From: Pterobdella sp. o SKG-2022
Taxonomy: Eukaryota; Annelida; Clitellata; Hirudinida; Piscicolidae
Reading direction: 5' to 3'
Assembly: GCA_964035795.1 (NCBI GenBank)
Contig: OZ038324.1
Location: 9,954,772-10,018,771 of the forward strand
DNA: 64,000 nucleotides
Shown here piece by piece: positions 55,001 to 64,000 of the stretch. The position numbers and the translations under genes were made by a program. Each line of letters begins with the position of its first letter. Position 1 is the first letter of the stretch. Under the pieces are notes generated by a model that had not been told where the DNA came from, did no database searches, and saw only the letters and a list, made by a program, of their open reading frames with translations.

Positions 55001-57577
55001 CTGAGGAAAAGGAAATGTTTGAGTCCGACTGGAAAATGTAAAGGCAAATGCTATCAAACAAAGAGAAAGAGGTTTTGGTTGAGACATGGGGATTGGTTGG
55101 TAGATGAAGATCAAGGTTTGTTGATAACTTTTGAAAGATTCCATCGAAGTTTTGAATAATCATAAAATTCCATCATTGTTAGAATTAAAAAAGAAAGAAG
55201 TGCCAGAAGATTGGAACTTGTGGACTGAATGGACGAAGAAACACACCGGATGTGAAAGAAGATGCAGAAAATGTAAAAATGCAGACGATAAAAACTGTAG
55301 AGGACCAGATGCTCAAACCAGGATGAAGTATGAAAGAGAGCCAATGGTGGTAGAGGAAGAGGATGAATGGATTTTCCCATACACTCCTCCAGGTGACATC
55401 TCAATTCTATCGAGTATTATAGAGTCTAAAAGTCTAATTTTGGTAATCATGGGAACTTCAAATAAAAAAATTTAATTGTTTAGGGATTTTTTTAAAAATT
55501 CACTGATCCCTTGGTTCGACGATGGATAAACCAAGGACTTTTATCCAATAACATCACTAAATTTTTGATAACTTTCAAAAACACAGTGCAAGAAGTGTTA
55601 TCTGATTGGCGACAGTGGTCGGAGTGGTCCCTGGGTAGTGACGGGTGGTTTGTGAGAGTGAGGGTTTGCAAAAAACATTGTGCCAAATCCAAATGCAGGT
55701 GAGGGATGTAAATATGATAATTAATAGAATATATTAAAATTTCTATATATCAAGGGGAGATTCCGTACAAAAAAGAAAAAAGAAGCCAAAGAAAAAAGAG
55801 GTAAAAAAACCAAAGAAAAAGAGCAAGCCAAAAACGAAATGTAAATCAAAAGACAAAGAAAATGCAGTTCAACTGCCTGATGACGTTAGTCTAATTGAAG
55901 GAGATAACTTAGATAGCATAGTACCACCAGCCGTTATCAATGCTGCTGAAGATTTCAATAAAAACTTTGCAAATAAAAAATCTAAACCTAACTCCAAGAA
56001 GAAAAAAAAATTGAGGAAACCAGGATCTGAATCCAAAAAAGATTCAAAAAAATATGGATCTAAATCTAGAAAAAATTCAAAGAGAAGAAGGAAGAGGTCG
56101 GTTTCAAAAAGCAACAAACAAAGAAATTCTAAAAATAAGACGTCTGCTAGCCAAAAAAAACCTAAGTCAACAAGTAGTTCAAAATCTTCTTCAAAATCCG
56201 AACCCATATTCAATATCAAATCTGGATCCAATTCTAAATCTAGATCCAATTCTAAATCTCAATCCAAGTCAAGCAATGTGAGCAACAAAAAAAAAACTAA
56301 TTCTGGCAAAAAATCGAGAACCTTGCCCAAGTGGAACTTCAAAGAAAGTGAAAACTTTGACCACGATTGGAAGTACGAAACAGATGATGGTGAGGCGTTT
56401 TCAAATTTTTCCAATTTTATTTTTACACAGTCTTTTCGTGAAAATATTTCAAGTCTTGTAATTCTTGTCCAGGTCTGTCTGAGTTGATGCAGGATTGGGA
56501 CATATGGAGCGAGTGGGTCGAGTACAAGTTCAACTTATGGAAACGAAGCCGGGTATGCCTGAAACCTGAAGGACAAGTGTGTATAGGCAAGAAAGAACAA
56601 AAACGCTGGAAGAGGATTTGGAAAGAAGTTGGAGAGTGGGAGTACGAAGTTGATGGTACATATCTTTGCATTATCTTTATCTGAAAAATGTATAATTATA
56701 AACAACAATCTAAAAGTCAATTGAATAAAACTTATGCAGGAAATGAGCAGAAGGGCAACTGCAACGACTGGTACACATGGGGGCCGTGGAGCTACAATAG
56801 AGATCATGGCTTCTGGTTCAGAAGACGAGCGTGCAAAGAAGACACTCAGTGTAAAGGAAAACATTTTCAACGGAGAAGAAAAGGAGAGTTGCAAAAAATA
56901 AAAGAGAAGAATCCTTTGGTTGATGAAGATGATGACGATGAGTTAAGTTGGGGGCCAGGGTCACAAAAAAAAACTCAGTGTAGAAAAGAGAAGTTTGTGT
57001 GGAAGATTGAAGAGAAGGAAAGGCCAGAAGATGAATGGAGGCCAAAACACAAAAAACTAAAAAAATTCAAAGACTCCTGTCTTTCGGGAGTTTTTATATT
57101 CTGTGACGGTAAACCTGAAGAAAAAACTGGCGAGAAGCTTACAGGTGAAAATCTGAACGTGGAAAACATTGCTAATAGAAAACCTCCTTACAATGGAAAG
57201 GGTTTCAGCTTGGGAAGAGTCAAGTACTACAACAAAGATGGAACTAGGAGACTGAAGAAAAACAACAAAAAATCTGAAAAAGAAGTGGAAAAAAGCGAAT
57301 CGAAGAAAAACAGGAGAAGAGCAAAGCGATCAGCAGGTAGTTCTGGAAACAAAGATGGTGGTGATAATGAAGATGGTGAACATAATGATGAAGACAGCGA
57401 TGATGAGGAAGAATCAGAAAGCCTGTACGATGGCGAGCCTGGTCACTGTGGCATTAACATGTGTATGTTGTGTGAGTTGGACATGGAGTAAGTCTGTAGC
57501 TAATATTTCATCGCACCAAATTATTAATCAACAGAGATTTTCGTTTTTCAAGCGGTATTCATTTTTTCTTGCTCTAG
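37012..57577 (+). CDS. Giant secreted protein with about 60 degenerate TSP1 units and one C-type-lectin-like domain
   Basis: My model has 57 exons summing to 13,455 bases, about 4484 residues, with all phases compatible. Exon 1 (37012-37069) encodes the signal peptide MEILKINIFIFLLVYCPLLS. Exon 2 (37179-37802) is a Lys/Glu-rich, TSP1-free segment. Order of parts: single-unit TSP1 exons 37976-39593; acidic and Lys-rich exons 39648-40094; five Lys/Cys microexons 40169-40841; TSP1 exons 41036-44549; one exon with 20 units (about 44678-47830); TSP1 exons 47893-52613; C-type-lectin-like exons 52709-53556; TSP1 exons 53664-56655 with a Lys/Ser-rich insert at 55755-56389; terminal exon pair 56740-57487 and 57535-57577. 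Most units read W-x2-W-x2-W, then R-x-R-x-C and C-x-G, with two Cys only. The last donor (GA|GTAAGT) is strong; if unused, the protein stops at 57491. Likely secreted extracellular or mucus-type material; function unknown. Confidence 0.85.
39648..40094 (+). other. Acidic/Lys-rich low-complexity exons of the giant TSP1 gene
   Basis: Exon 39648-39821 is almost entirely GAA/GAG codons (Glu with some Asp and Gly). Exon 39930-40094 encodes KKRKCKKNKKGKCIKQKK followed by a Glu run. Both are phase 1 at each end and contain no TSP1 unit. The opposite strand's poly-Leu ORF is a shadow. Confidence 0.8.
40169..40841 (+). other. Five consecutive Lys/Cys microexons
   Basis: Exons 40169-40219, 40345-40389, 40458-40505, 40600-40647 and 40797-40841 are 51, 45, 48, 48 and 45 bases, all phase 1 to phase 1. 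They encode KKKCSKKKCIKKK, RKCKKHHRKCKKK, KRKCKKRKCMKKK, KKKCSKKKCLKKKK and RCIKKNKKCKKREK. Each has acceptor AG and donor GT in place, and none has a TSP1 motif. Confidence 0.8.
44678..47830 (+). other. Single exon encoding 20 tandem TSP1-like units
   Basis: Uninterrupted reading frame with 20 units of about 50-54 residues, each starting near (V/I)(D/N)G-x-W. Neighbouring exons encode one unit each, so this block is exceptional. Acceptor at 44676-44677 or alternatively 44655-44656; both keep the frame. Longer and shorter units tend to alternate. Confidence 0.85.
52709..53556 (+). other. C-type-lectin-like domain inside the TSP1 gene
   Basis: Three exons (52709-52891, 53061-53300, 53427-53556) encode a domain opening CPPDYAYLPQSNTCYKLV with MSWLGGKRACQ, the usual start of a C-type lectin domain, and ending LNWKGENHPSKYYGSDKCMN, FKWKSSFCGCY. 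A Lys/Cys-rich insert (KGKGKQCRKKKNNGK) sits in the middle. The WND calcium motif is replaced by WKS, so canonical calcium-dependent sugar binding is doubtful. Confidence 0.75.
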
Positions 57578-57924
57578 TTAACGCAAACTTGAAGCAAAAG
57601 TATTTGGTAATTTTTGTTTATAAACATTATTTCAATTTTTTGACTCCTAATCAATGAACTGCAAAACCAAATTGAAATGTTCCAATAAAACATTTGTTAG
57701 AAGTATATTTCAAATAAATCGTTGGTAATGCATGAGATAATGAGATAAACGGAAAATAATATCATTGCAACAAAAAAGTTCAAAGGTTTCAAAGAATTCA
57801 GCACCAACACCCAGCCAACCATATACACGATAGAGTCGATACAATATTATTAATAAATAGATTACTCACGAGTATGAACAGAATATTGAATAAGTAGGTT
57901 ATGGTTGGTTTTATATATTGAAAT
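57578..57924. other. Short convergent intergenic region
   Basis: The stop codons of the TSP1 gene (plus) and ZDHHC gene (minus) face each other. AATAAA at 57684-57689 is a good polyadenylation signal for the TSP1 gene. Nothing else is seen. Confidence 0.6.
57684..57689 (+). terminator. Polyadenylation signal AATAAA
   Basis: A canonical hexamer 107 bases after the last stop codon of the giant TSP1 gene. Confidence 0.6.
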
Positions 57925-60773
57925 TCATTCCTCAATCTGTGGTTGGACAGCCACAACTTCCGTCAAAATGTGAGGTGTCATGGCAGCAGAAGAGGTGATC
58001 TGCCTCTGGTTGTTCGACTCGTTAGTGCTTTCAAGGGATCGATAGCCTGAAGGCACCGGTGAGATCCGAGGTATGAACGTTATACCATCCCCTATCCTAG
58101 TTGAGTATGAGCACATTTTGTAGTCATTTTTTGTAAGCATACATATATTCAAAAACTAAATAGAAAGAACTACAACAAATGATTGCTTCGGTGCTTACTC
58201 AGTAGAAACGGGCAAGAAAGCGAGGAAGAGGCTGCTGCCAAAAACTTCCACAAGATTCTTGGCGGCCCCCTTGTTGTAGGCGTTCTTGTCAGGCCCAGAC
58301 CTGAAGATTGGAGCCCTCATCGACTCTGTCGAAAAGTTTAACTAGTTGCAGTTTGAAGGGCAAAAAAGACGGAACTCAAGGCTAAATATACGGATTATGC
58401 AAGCCGATGAAATAAGGTTAGTTGATGGGGAGAAACCAAGTCAAACAAAATAAGCATAACAAAACTAGTTTTGATGAAAGGTGACAAGCTAACATACACA
58501 ATACTATGTAGAAGAAGCTTAATATAAAATGAACAAAATGAACCGAGAGTGGTGAGGTTGACGCTCGCGATTCTGAGGTGGAAGCACATCAGGGGGGTGA
58601 TGGTGGCAGCCAGTCCAACAGAGAATATAAAAAATAATACTACGTTCAAATGTGAGATCATAACGGAAGCACTCTTGGTTGAAGATGAGGTGATGGAGAA
58701 TGAAGAGGAATCGAATGGTAAGGAGGTGTCCTTGATAGCTGAGATATCCAAATCTGGCAGACTGAGGTCTCTCTTGGCCTTTGAAGAGTTGGTGTAAAGC
58801 AGCTGTAAAGGGGCACGTGGTATTAGCTTTGGGTACCTCTCTTGTGAGGTGGCAATGCCATGTCTTCATTTGTTGGTTTCAATGTGATAATTTATACAAG
58901 GATAATGAGGATGGTTTGATGACTGTAATGAAGTTGAAATAGACAAAACTTTTTACATTAAGAGATCACCAAGCCCGGTGAAACAACAAAGGTAACATCT
59001 AGTTGAAATCTAACAAACTCAAGAACTACAAACTTCACTAATATGAACTAATTGTAAACTTCATGCCAAGAAATTGCTTCAATATCATCATCATCACCAC
59101 CATAAACATCATCATCATTACCACCACCATAAGCATCATCATCATCACCCCCACCATAAGCATCATCATCATCACCCCCACCATAAGCATCATCACCACA
59201 CCTAGTGTAGTTCTGTTGATCTTGCAGAGGTAGGCATGATACATCAAAAGAGACAAAAGAGAAAAAGAAAAGACGAGGGCAAGGAAAAAGAGGAAAACGA
59301 TGTTGAATTTACCATAGCCTCCAACAGTGAACTTGGACTAAATGTAAATAATGTGGCAGATTATAATCGCATCATAATGGTAAGTCATATATGGTAAGTT
59401 GTATATGAGTTAGGTGTAGACTATGGTGAGTTAATGCTGGATGATTATGTCATCTTCAAATATTAATAAAATATGCCAGTGAGGTTATGCTGAAGTGATA
59501 TGACATAGTGAATAAATGGCGGTATAAGCGAAGACGGTAGCTAAAAATAGCTATATAATGCACCAATAAGAACAAACCTGCCAAAACTTGATGAAGTACT
59601 GGGTGGAAGAAATGAGGATGAAGATGCACAAAAGAGAAGCATAAAAAAGAAAAAGAAAAAAATATTTGTAGTTGTTGTAACACACACAGTTGTTGATCCT
59701 GGGGGTTTTTTGTTGTTGTGATTGTTACAAGTGTTTTGCTATTATTAGTAGTAGTAGTAGTAGTAGTAGTAGTAACATCAGTAGTAGTGTCAAGACTAGT
59801 AGTTGAAATTTTTAAAAGTAAACAATGACGTCATACCATGGGCAGTGGTGGTCCATCTTAAGAATGCATCTAAAAGCACATACATGTATTGTTAGTTTAT
59901 TATTTTAATATTAATGTTATTATAGTTATTCTTATTATTATTATTGAAGAACCTTCTACAGGTAGAGCAGTGATGTGCTCGGTCAGGTTTGACACACTTA
60001 CAAATCTCACAAAACCTGATTCCTGGGTTGAAGTGTTTCAATTGGTTTTATTTGGATTATTGTTTATGATGGCTTATATTTAAGGTATTTTTATACCAAT
60101 ATTTGCTTAATAAGTTGTTGTTTGAAAAAATTTAAATTTCAAGACTTCTAATATATTTCAGTATTTTGTTCTTATTGAATTACCTCCAGTCATGGTCCTA
60201 CCCTGTACTCTCAACTTTAAAGCTTTGGCTTCTAAAATCTAGATTAATATATTAAATTTATAAAATTAATTTTATTTAAATAATTCAAATATGAATTAAC
60301 CTCGTTTTTTTCAGATTTGTCTTCCAGTAAAATATGAGTCTCAATATTGGTCAGATAAAACTAGAGTTATGAAATTTTATTAATATTGCTTCTTATGAAT
60401 GTGAAAATTTTATAAAAGATTATTACTTGGTATGGCACTTTGGCAGTTTCAGTAAATGTAACTTTTAAATAACTCCATATAGACATAAACAAGAAAAATA
60501 TAAAAATAACCAAGTAAATAGCTGAAAAAATTAATATTAAGAATAAAATTTATTCTCATAAGTTGAAGAAATAAAATCTTACATCTTTCAACTACATTTG
60601 AAACCATATCTGAAAAAGAAAGCTAAGGAAAATCAAAAATTCAAAACGGGGGCATAAAACTCACATATGCAAATTTCCACAATATAAGTATAACTGGCCC
60701 AAGCAAAAAGAAGCCAAACAATAAAAATTGGTACCCATCCTGAAACCTTAACCAGAACCTTTGACCAGCTCAT
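57925..60773 (-). CDS. ZDHHC2/15/20-type protein S-palmitoyltransferase
   Basis: Four-pass membrane enzyme that transfers palmitate from palmitoyl-CoA to protein Cys residues. Exons: 60773-60665, 60609-60583, 60521-60427, 60360-60301, 60238-60202, 60022-59953, 59869-59837, 59698-59578, then either 59337-59202 (exon A) or 58802-58544 (exon B), then 58325-58199 and 58096-57925. The start MSWSKVLVKVSGWVP and IVEICI match the TM1 region of ZDHHC20-type enzymes. The cysteine-rich domain reads RFCEICKCVKPDRAHHCSTC, CILKMDHHCPW, INNCVCYNNYKYF, with the catalytic Cys in DHHC. TM3 ends QYFIKFW; TM4 lies in exon A or B; the TTxE motif (TTLES) spans the next junction, followed by MRAPIFRSGPDKNAYNKG and NLVEVFGS, then GDGITFIPR. 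All three ZDHHC2, 15 and 20 are similar; the exact orthologue is not resolved. The first ATG choice is by homology. Confidence 0.93.
58544..58802 (-). other. Alternative TM4 exon (exon B) of the ZDHHC gene
   Basis: A 259-base open stretch with acceptor CTTTACAG and donor CTCG|GTTCAT. It encodes about 50 Ser/Lys-rich residues and then HLNVVLFFIFSVGLAATITP, MCFHLRIASVNLTTL, which parallels exon A (KFNIVFLFFLALVFSFSLLS, MYHAYLCKINRTTL). Both start in phase 0 and end in phase 1, so either but not both fits the frame. Confidence 0.7.
59078..59195. repeat. 27-bp tandem repeat next to the ZDHHC exon A donor
   Basis: Units of CATCATCATCATCACC plus CCCACCATAAG repeat about four times between exon A (ends 59202) and exon B. 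On the transcript strand they are G-rich (GGTGGGGGTGATGATG). Confidence 0.85.
59746..59784. repeat. (GTA)n trinucleotide repeat
   Basis: TAGTAGTAG repeats in the ZDHHC intron before the exon at 59698. Confidence 0.85.
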
Positions 60774-61156
60774 TCCTCCGGAACACCATTTGTTTTGTGC
60801 ATTAGTGAAGGTGTAGGCGATGCTCTTTATATCATTTATTATTCGATACTTTACAAACTATGATAAAAGCAAGATCCTTTTATTAATAACAATAAATTAA
60901 TTCAGTGAGATTATTTAAAACATTCAAAATTAACCGTGTCTTTTACACCAGGAGTTTAAAATTCGTCCAAATCTCTAAGCTACACAGCAACTTAAAAAGA
61001 TAAAACTCTACCACAATTTTTACTGATTTCTTTACAAACCATTCAATAATCAAAATTTTATAGTTCCTACAAAAACGATCGAAAGAATTCCATAAACAAT
61101 AGCCAATATTTCCTAAACGTAGCAGGTTATCATCCAACTATGTATACATTACACAC
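60774..61156. other. Intergenic between ZDHHC start and SLC25A3 stop
   Basis: Both genes are on the minus strand, so this holds the SLC25A3 3' UTR and the ZDHHC promoter. A TTTATT at 60879-60884 could be the SLC25A3 polyadenylation signal (AATAAA on the minus strand). No gene is seen. Confidence 0.5.
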
Positions 61157-62882
61157 TTAAGCTTCTTTCTGGGCGAGTTTTCTTTTGAGGGACTCGGGCA
61201 TTTCAGGAGGGGGAGGTCTTGGCATCCTGTAGTACACCTGTTTAACCAAACAAAACCGTTTATTTCAACCCCAGCGTTGCAACAGTGTCATGACAAAAAT
61301 TTTAAATTGGCTGACCTCAAACTAATAAAGCATAAACATGCATCTACTTCAAAACGAATTTTTGAAAGTAAATTCTATGAACAAAATGAAAGAAGCATGA
61401 GAATGAAGGTTCACCTTAACGAAGTCATAGATAAACCATTGGAGGGCAGTCAATGTGCCGATCATGATGATACGGGGTCCTAGACCGCTCCACATGGCTG
61501 CAATGGTCACAGTTATTTAATTATCACTTTCACATTTGATAGGCATATTTCATTAATTTGATGCATAAAGTAGTCTCAATAAAAGACTACAAAGCCTCAC
61601 GACCCAACTGATGTGGGAAACATCACTAGCACCATCAACTTCAAGCCCACATTATTATTATTAAATCATCATTAACGATAATACAGTATACCCTAAAACA
61701 CAAATCAAAAAAGCAGTAAGGTCACCTGAGAAGCCAAGGTTCTTGGCAACACCCAGGAAAGTGCTGCCCTTCTCCTTGTTCAAGACTGATACAATGGTGT
61801 CAGCTGGGTGACTGACCACTGCACAGAAAACTCCAGCTGTGTGGTTCATGTCAGGCGTTGAACTATTATATCAAGTTATTATTAAAAAGCAGACACGATT
61901 CTGAGTAAATATATAAATCATAAAAATACTTTCTTTAAAAATTTTCCACATAAACTATCAAATACAACAGCACATAACTACCACACCACCGACTGACCAA
62001 TGTATCCAGCAACAAAGGTGACCAAGAGTTGCTCAGACTTAGTGCATTCAGACCTCGGTTTGGGCACCACATGTTTGTACAACAACTCAACAGTCCTCTC
62101 AAAGCATGAGAACTTCATCATGGTGTAAGGGATCTGCCTGCCCCACAGTGGGACCAGACCCTTCCATAATCTGCAGTGGTATGATTCAATTGGTTAAGAA
62201 AGGATGCATGCTTTTATTTCTCATTTCGATAGTGATAGTACCTTATGAAAAAACTATTAAATACAACAGAAATCCATCAAAAAATTACAAAGAAGCCTCA
62301 AGAGACAAGGACCCACCCAAGAACTCCCTCCTCCTTGACGAACTGGGGAAGTCCACTTCTCAAGTTGCCTGCAAACCCTGGCATTGTCTGAACTCTCACC
62401 TGGGTGCATTTTAATCAACTTCACAATTCTATTGGGTGATGATGTTTTGGAACTTAGATGTGCTGAGTGACAAACAACAGATACCACAAAATACATATTA
62501 GCCACCAATAACTTGAAGCCAAAAATTGATTATGAAAGTTATTGTAAACACCAATGGCACCTTGACAGCCTCCATGGGACAGAGGGCAATGTCAGCAAAG
62601 AACTCTGCAGAGGCAGAAGCAGCCAAATACAAGCTGGTCCTCCACTGGAAGGCAATTTCTTCCCCGACCATCTCAGCATACTTGTGCTTGAAAACCTCAT
62701 ATAATCCAAATTTGAACATTCCTGTTGAGCAAGTTATAATTGAGATTAAATTTTTAGAAACATCAACATATAACTATGTATTTAACAAAATAAAAGAATA
62801 CACAAAGCACCCACCCTGCATGGAGTAGCCCACTAATGTTGGAGCCCACCCCTTTCCGAGCTCCCTCACACCTGTGACAGTC

Positions 62883-62954
<72 letters not shown>

Positions 62955-63944
62955 CTAAACATTGTTGACACCTGGAAAACAGAAGCTCGCAACAGAAACG
63001 ATTGGCGCAAAAATATCAAATCGCTATCGGAAAAAATAAATGAAGAAGCTGAAAGAAACGAGCAATCAAAAAAAGATTTGAAAAAAAATATTTTTGATGT
63101 TCACTCCAAAAGCTCTCCATTCCAATGCCAGCATCCAGGTTGCAACAAAATAGCGGTCAACAAGGCAGGTCTGACAAACCACATTTGCCAAGTCCACAAA
63201 GCACCATCATTACAACATTGCCCGAATTGCAATAACGTTTTCAAAAAACAAGGACTTCATAACCACGTGAAGAAATGTTCCAGAAATCAATCTTCAGTGC
63301 ACCTACTGTCAAGTGGATAACGCACTTCCAAGTTCCAAGTGTGTGTGTGTAAGCATAGGGTAGTTCAAGAATTGAGATGAAGTGATCCATGAGTGTCATT
63401 TGATTGAACTCAATGATTTTTATACCACCAAAACTACTTTTTTCAATAAAAATTATATAATGGTTGGTAGAAGTTATAATGGATAAGCACTTGTTGATAA
63501 TTAAGTTAATGTGATGAATAAGTTGATTATTGGTGAATGTTTAGAAATAACACACCTGATTCTTTCAAGGTTACTTTGAATCCATTGATGACATTTTTGT
63601 ATTTGGCCTTGTCAACCTAGCGTATTAATGTTAACAAGGATTAGTGGCAATTATGTTTAGCTTAATATTCCTTTTAATAATGTCAGAATATATTAACAAA
63701 TCATAAGACTTTCAGTTAATTTCTCAATCTAGGTAAAAAAAAATATAAACTTGAATAAATTTTAAATAAAATAAAAATTCTAAAATCAAGTCAAATTAAT
63801 TATTCATTAAGTTATGAACCTGAAGTCTGCATTTGACAAGATCAAGTGGCACAATCATGGTGTGAGTGAGACCACAACTGAAAATTCCTCCCAAGCCACA
63901 CAGAGCAAAGTATTTGTTGGATGCAAACTCACAACTGTATTGAT
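61157..63944 (-). CDS. SLC25A3: Mitochondrial phosphate carrier, N-terminus outside window
   Basis: Inner-membrane carrier that imports inorganic phosphate with protons for ATP synthesis. Nine exons: 63944-63820, 63616-63556, 62871-62815, 62721-62561, 62399-62317, 62170-61998, 61836-61726, 61497-61415, 61237-61157; 310 residues plus the missing presequence. All three SLC25 repeats show their signature: [20 protein letters not shown] (across an intron) and [11 protein letters not shown]. Other near-identical blocks are [57 protein letters not shown] and the C-terminal [20 protein letters not shown]. The first exon here begins in phase 1 (D-Q-Y-S-C), so at least one upstream exon with the mitochondrial presequence lies past base 64000. 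Confidence 0.96.
62886..62951. repeat. (TG)n microsatellite upstream of an SLC25A3 3' splice site
   Basis: A long perfect TG tract; on the gene strand the (CA)n ends 13 bases before the acceptor AG of the exon starting at 62871. Confidence 0.95.
62952..63320 (+). mobile_element. Fragment of a non-LTR retrotransposon ORF2 C-terminus (probable)
   Basis: An open frame reads on from the TG tract: [17 protein letters not shown], then a Lys/Glu helix, then two zinc-finger-like motifs, [20 protein letters not shown] and [20 protein letters not shown], and a stop at 63318-63320. An arginine/tryptophan segment followed by C2H2 fingers is typical of the extreme C-terminus of reverse-transcriptase ORFs in several non-LTR families. 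No RT core is present. It lies in an SLC25A3 intron in antisense orientation. An alternative is a captured host exon. Confidence 0.5.
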
Positions 63945-64000
63945 CTAGAAAGGGATAAAAATGCTTGATTGTTTTTATGCCATTCTGGTGTGATCTAAAA

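Overview
This window looks like an AT-rich invertebrate animal nuclear genome. Genes are split into many short exons by small GT-AG introns, and microsatellites, minisatellites and SINE-like elements lie in introns. No bacterial features are seen. Antistasin-type domains at 19.3-21.3 kb suggest an annelid, possibly a leech, but the family also occurs in cnidarians and molluscs, so this is a moderate inference. All gene models were assembled by hand from splice sites, reading phase and recalled protein families. In each model the exon phases join and the coding sum is a multiple of three.

Layout: (1) 344-4033, minus: the N-terminal half of a COE/EBF transcription factor, running off the left edge. 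(2) 6994-17656, minus: a complete 24-exon Mib1 (mind bomb) E3 ligase of about 1141 residues. (3) 19331-21307, plus: a secreted protein with three antistasin-like modules alternating with four short Cys modules. (4) 23086-25644, plus: PACRG. (5) 28309-33955, plus: an ANKRD33/33B-like ankyrin protein. (6) 37012-57577, plus: a giant secreted protein (57 exons, about 4484 residues in my model) with about 60 degenerate thrombospondin type 1 units, one C-type-lectin-like domain and Lys- or Glu-rich segments. (7) 57925-60773, minus: a ZDHHC2/15/20-type palmitoyltransferase. (8) 61157-63944, minus: the mitochondrial phosphate carrier SLC25A3, with its N-terminus beyond the right edge. The genes are not an operon and share no obvious pathway; Mib1 (Notch signalling) and COE are conserved developmental regulators, PACRG is ciliary, and SLC25A3 is mitochondrial housekeeping.

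Most notable points: a 2.9 kb intronic minisatellite in Mib1 whose 31-bp unit is a copy of the end of a conserved coding exon plus its splice donor; a duplicated fourth-transmembrane exon in the ZDHHC gene with phases that enforce mutually exclusive use; the giant protein, whose TSP1 units keep only one of the three usual disulfides and which has five tiny in-frame exons coding for Lys/Cys-rich peptides; and (CA)n tracts at three 3' splice sites.
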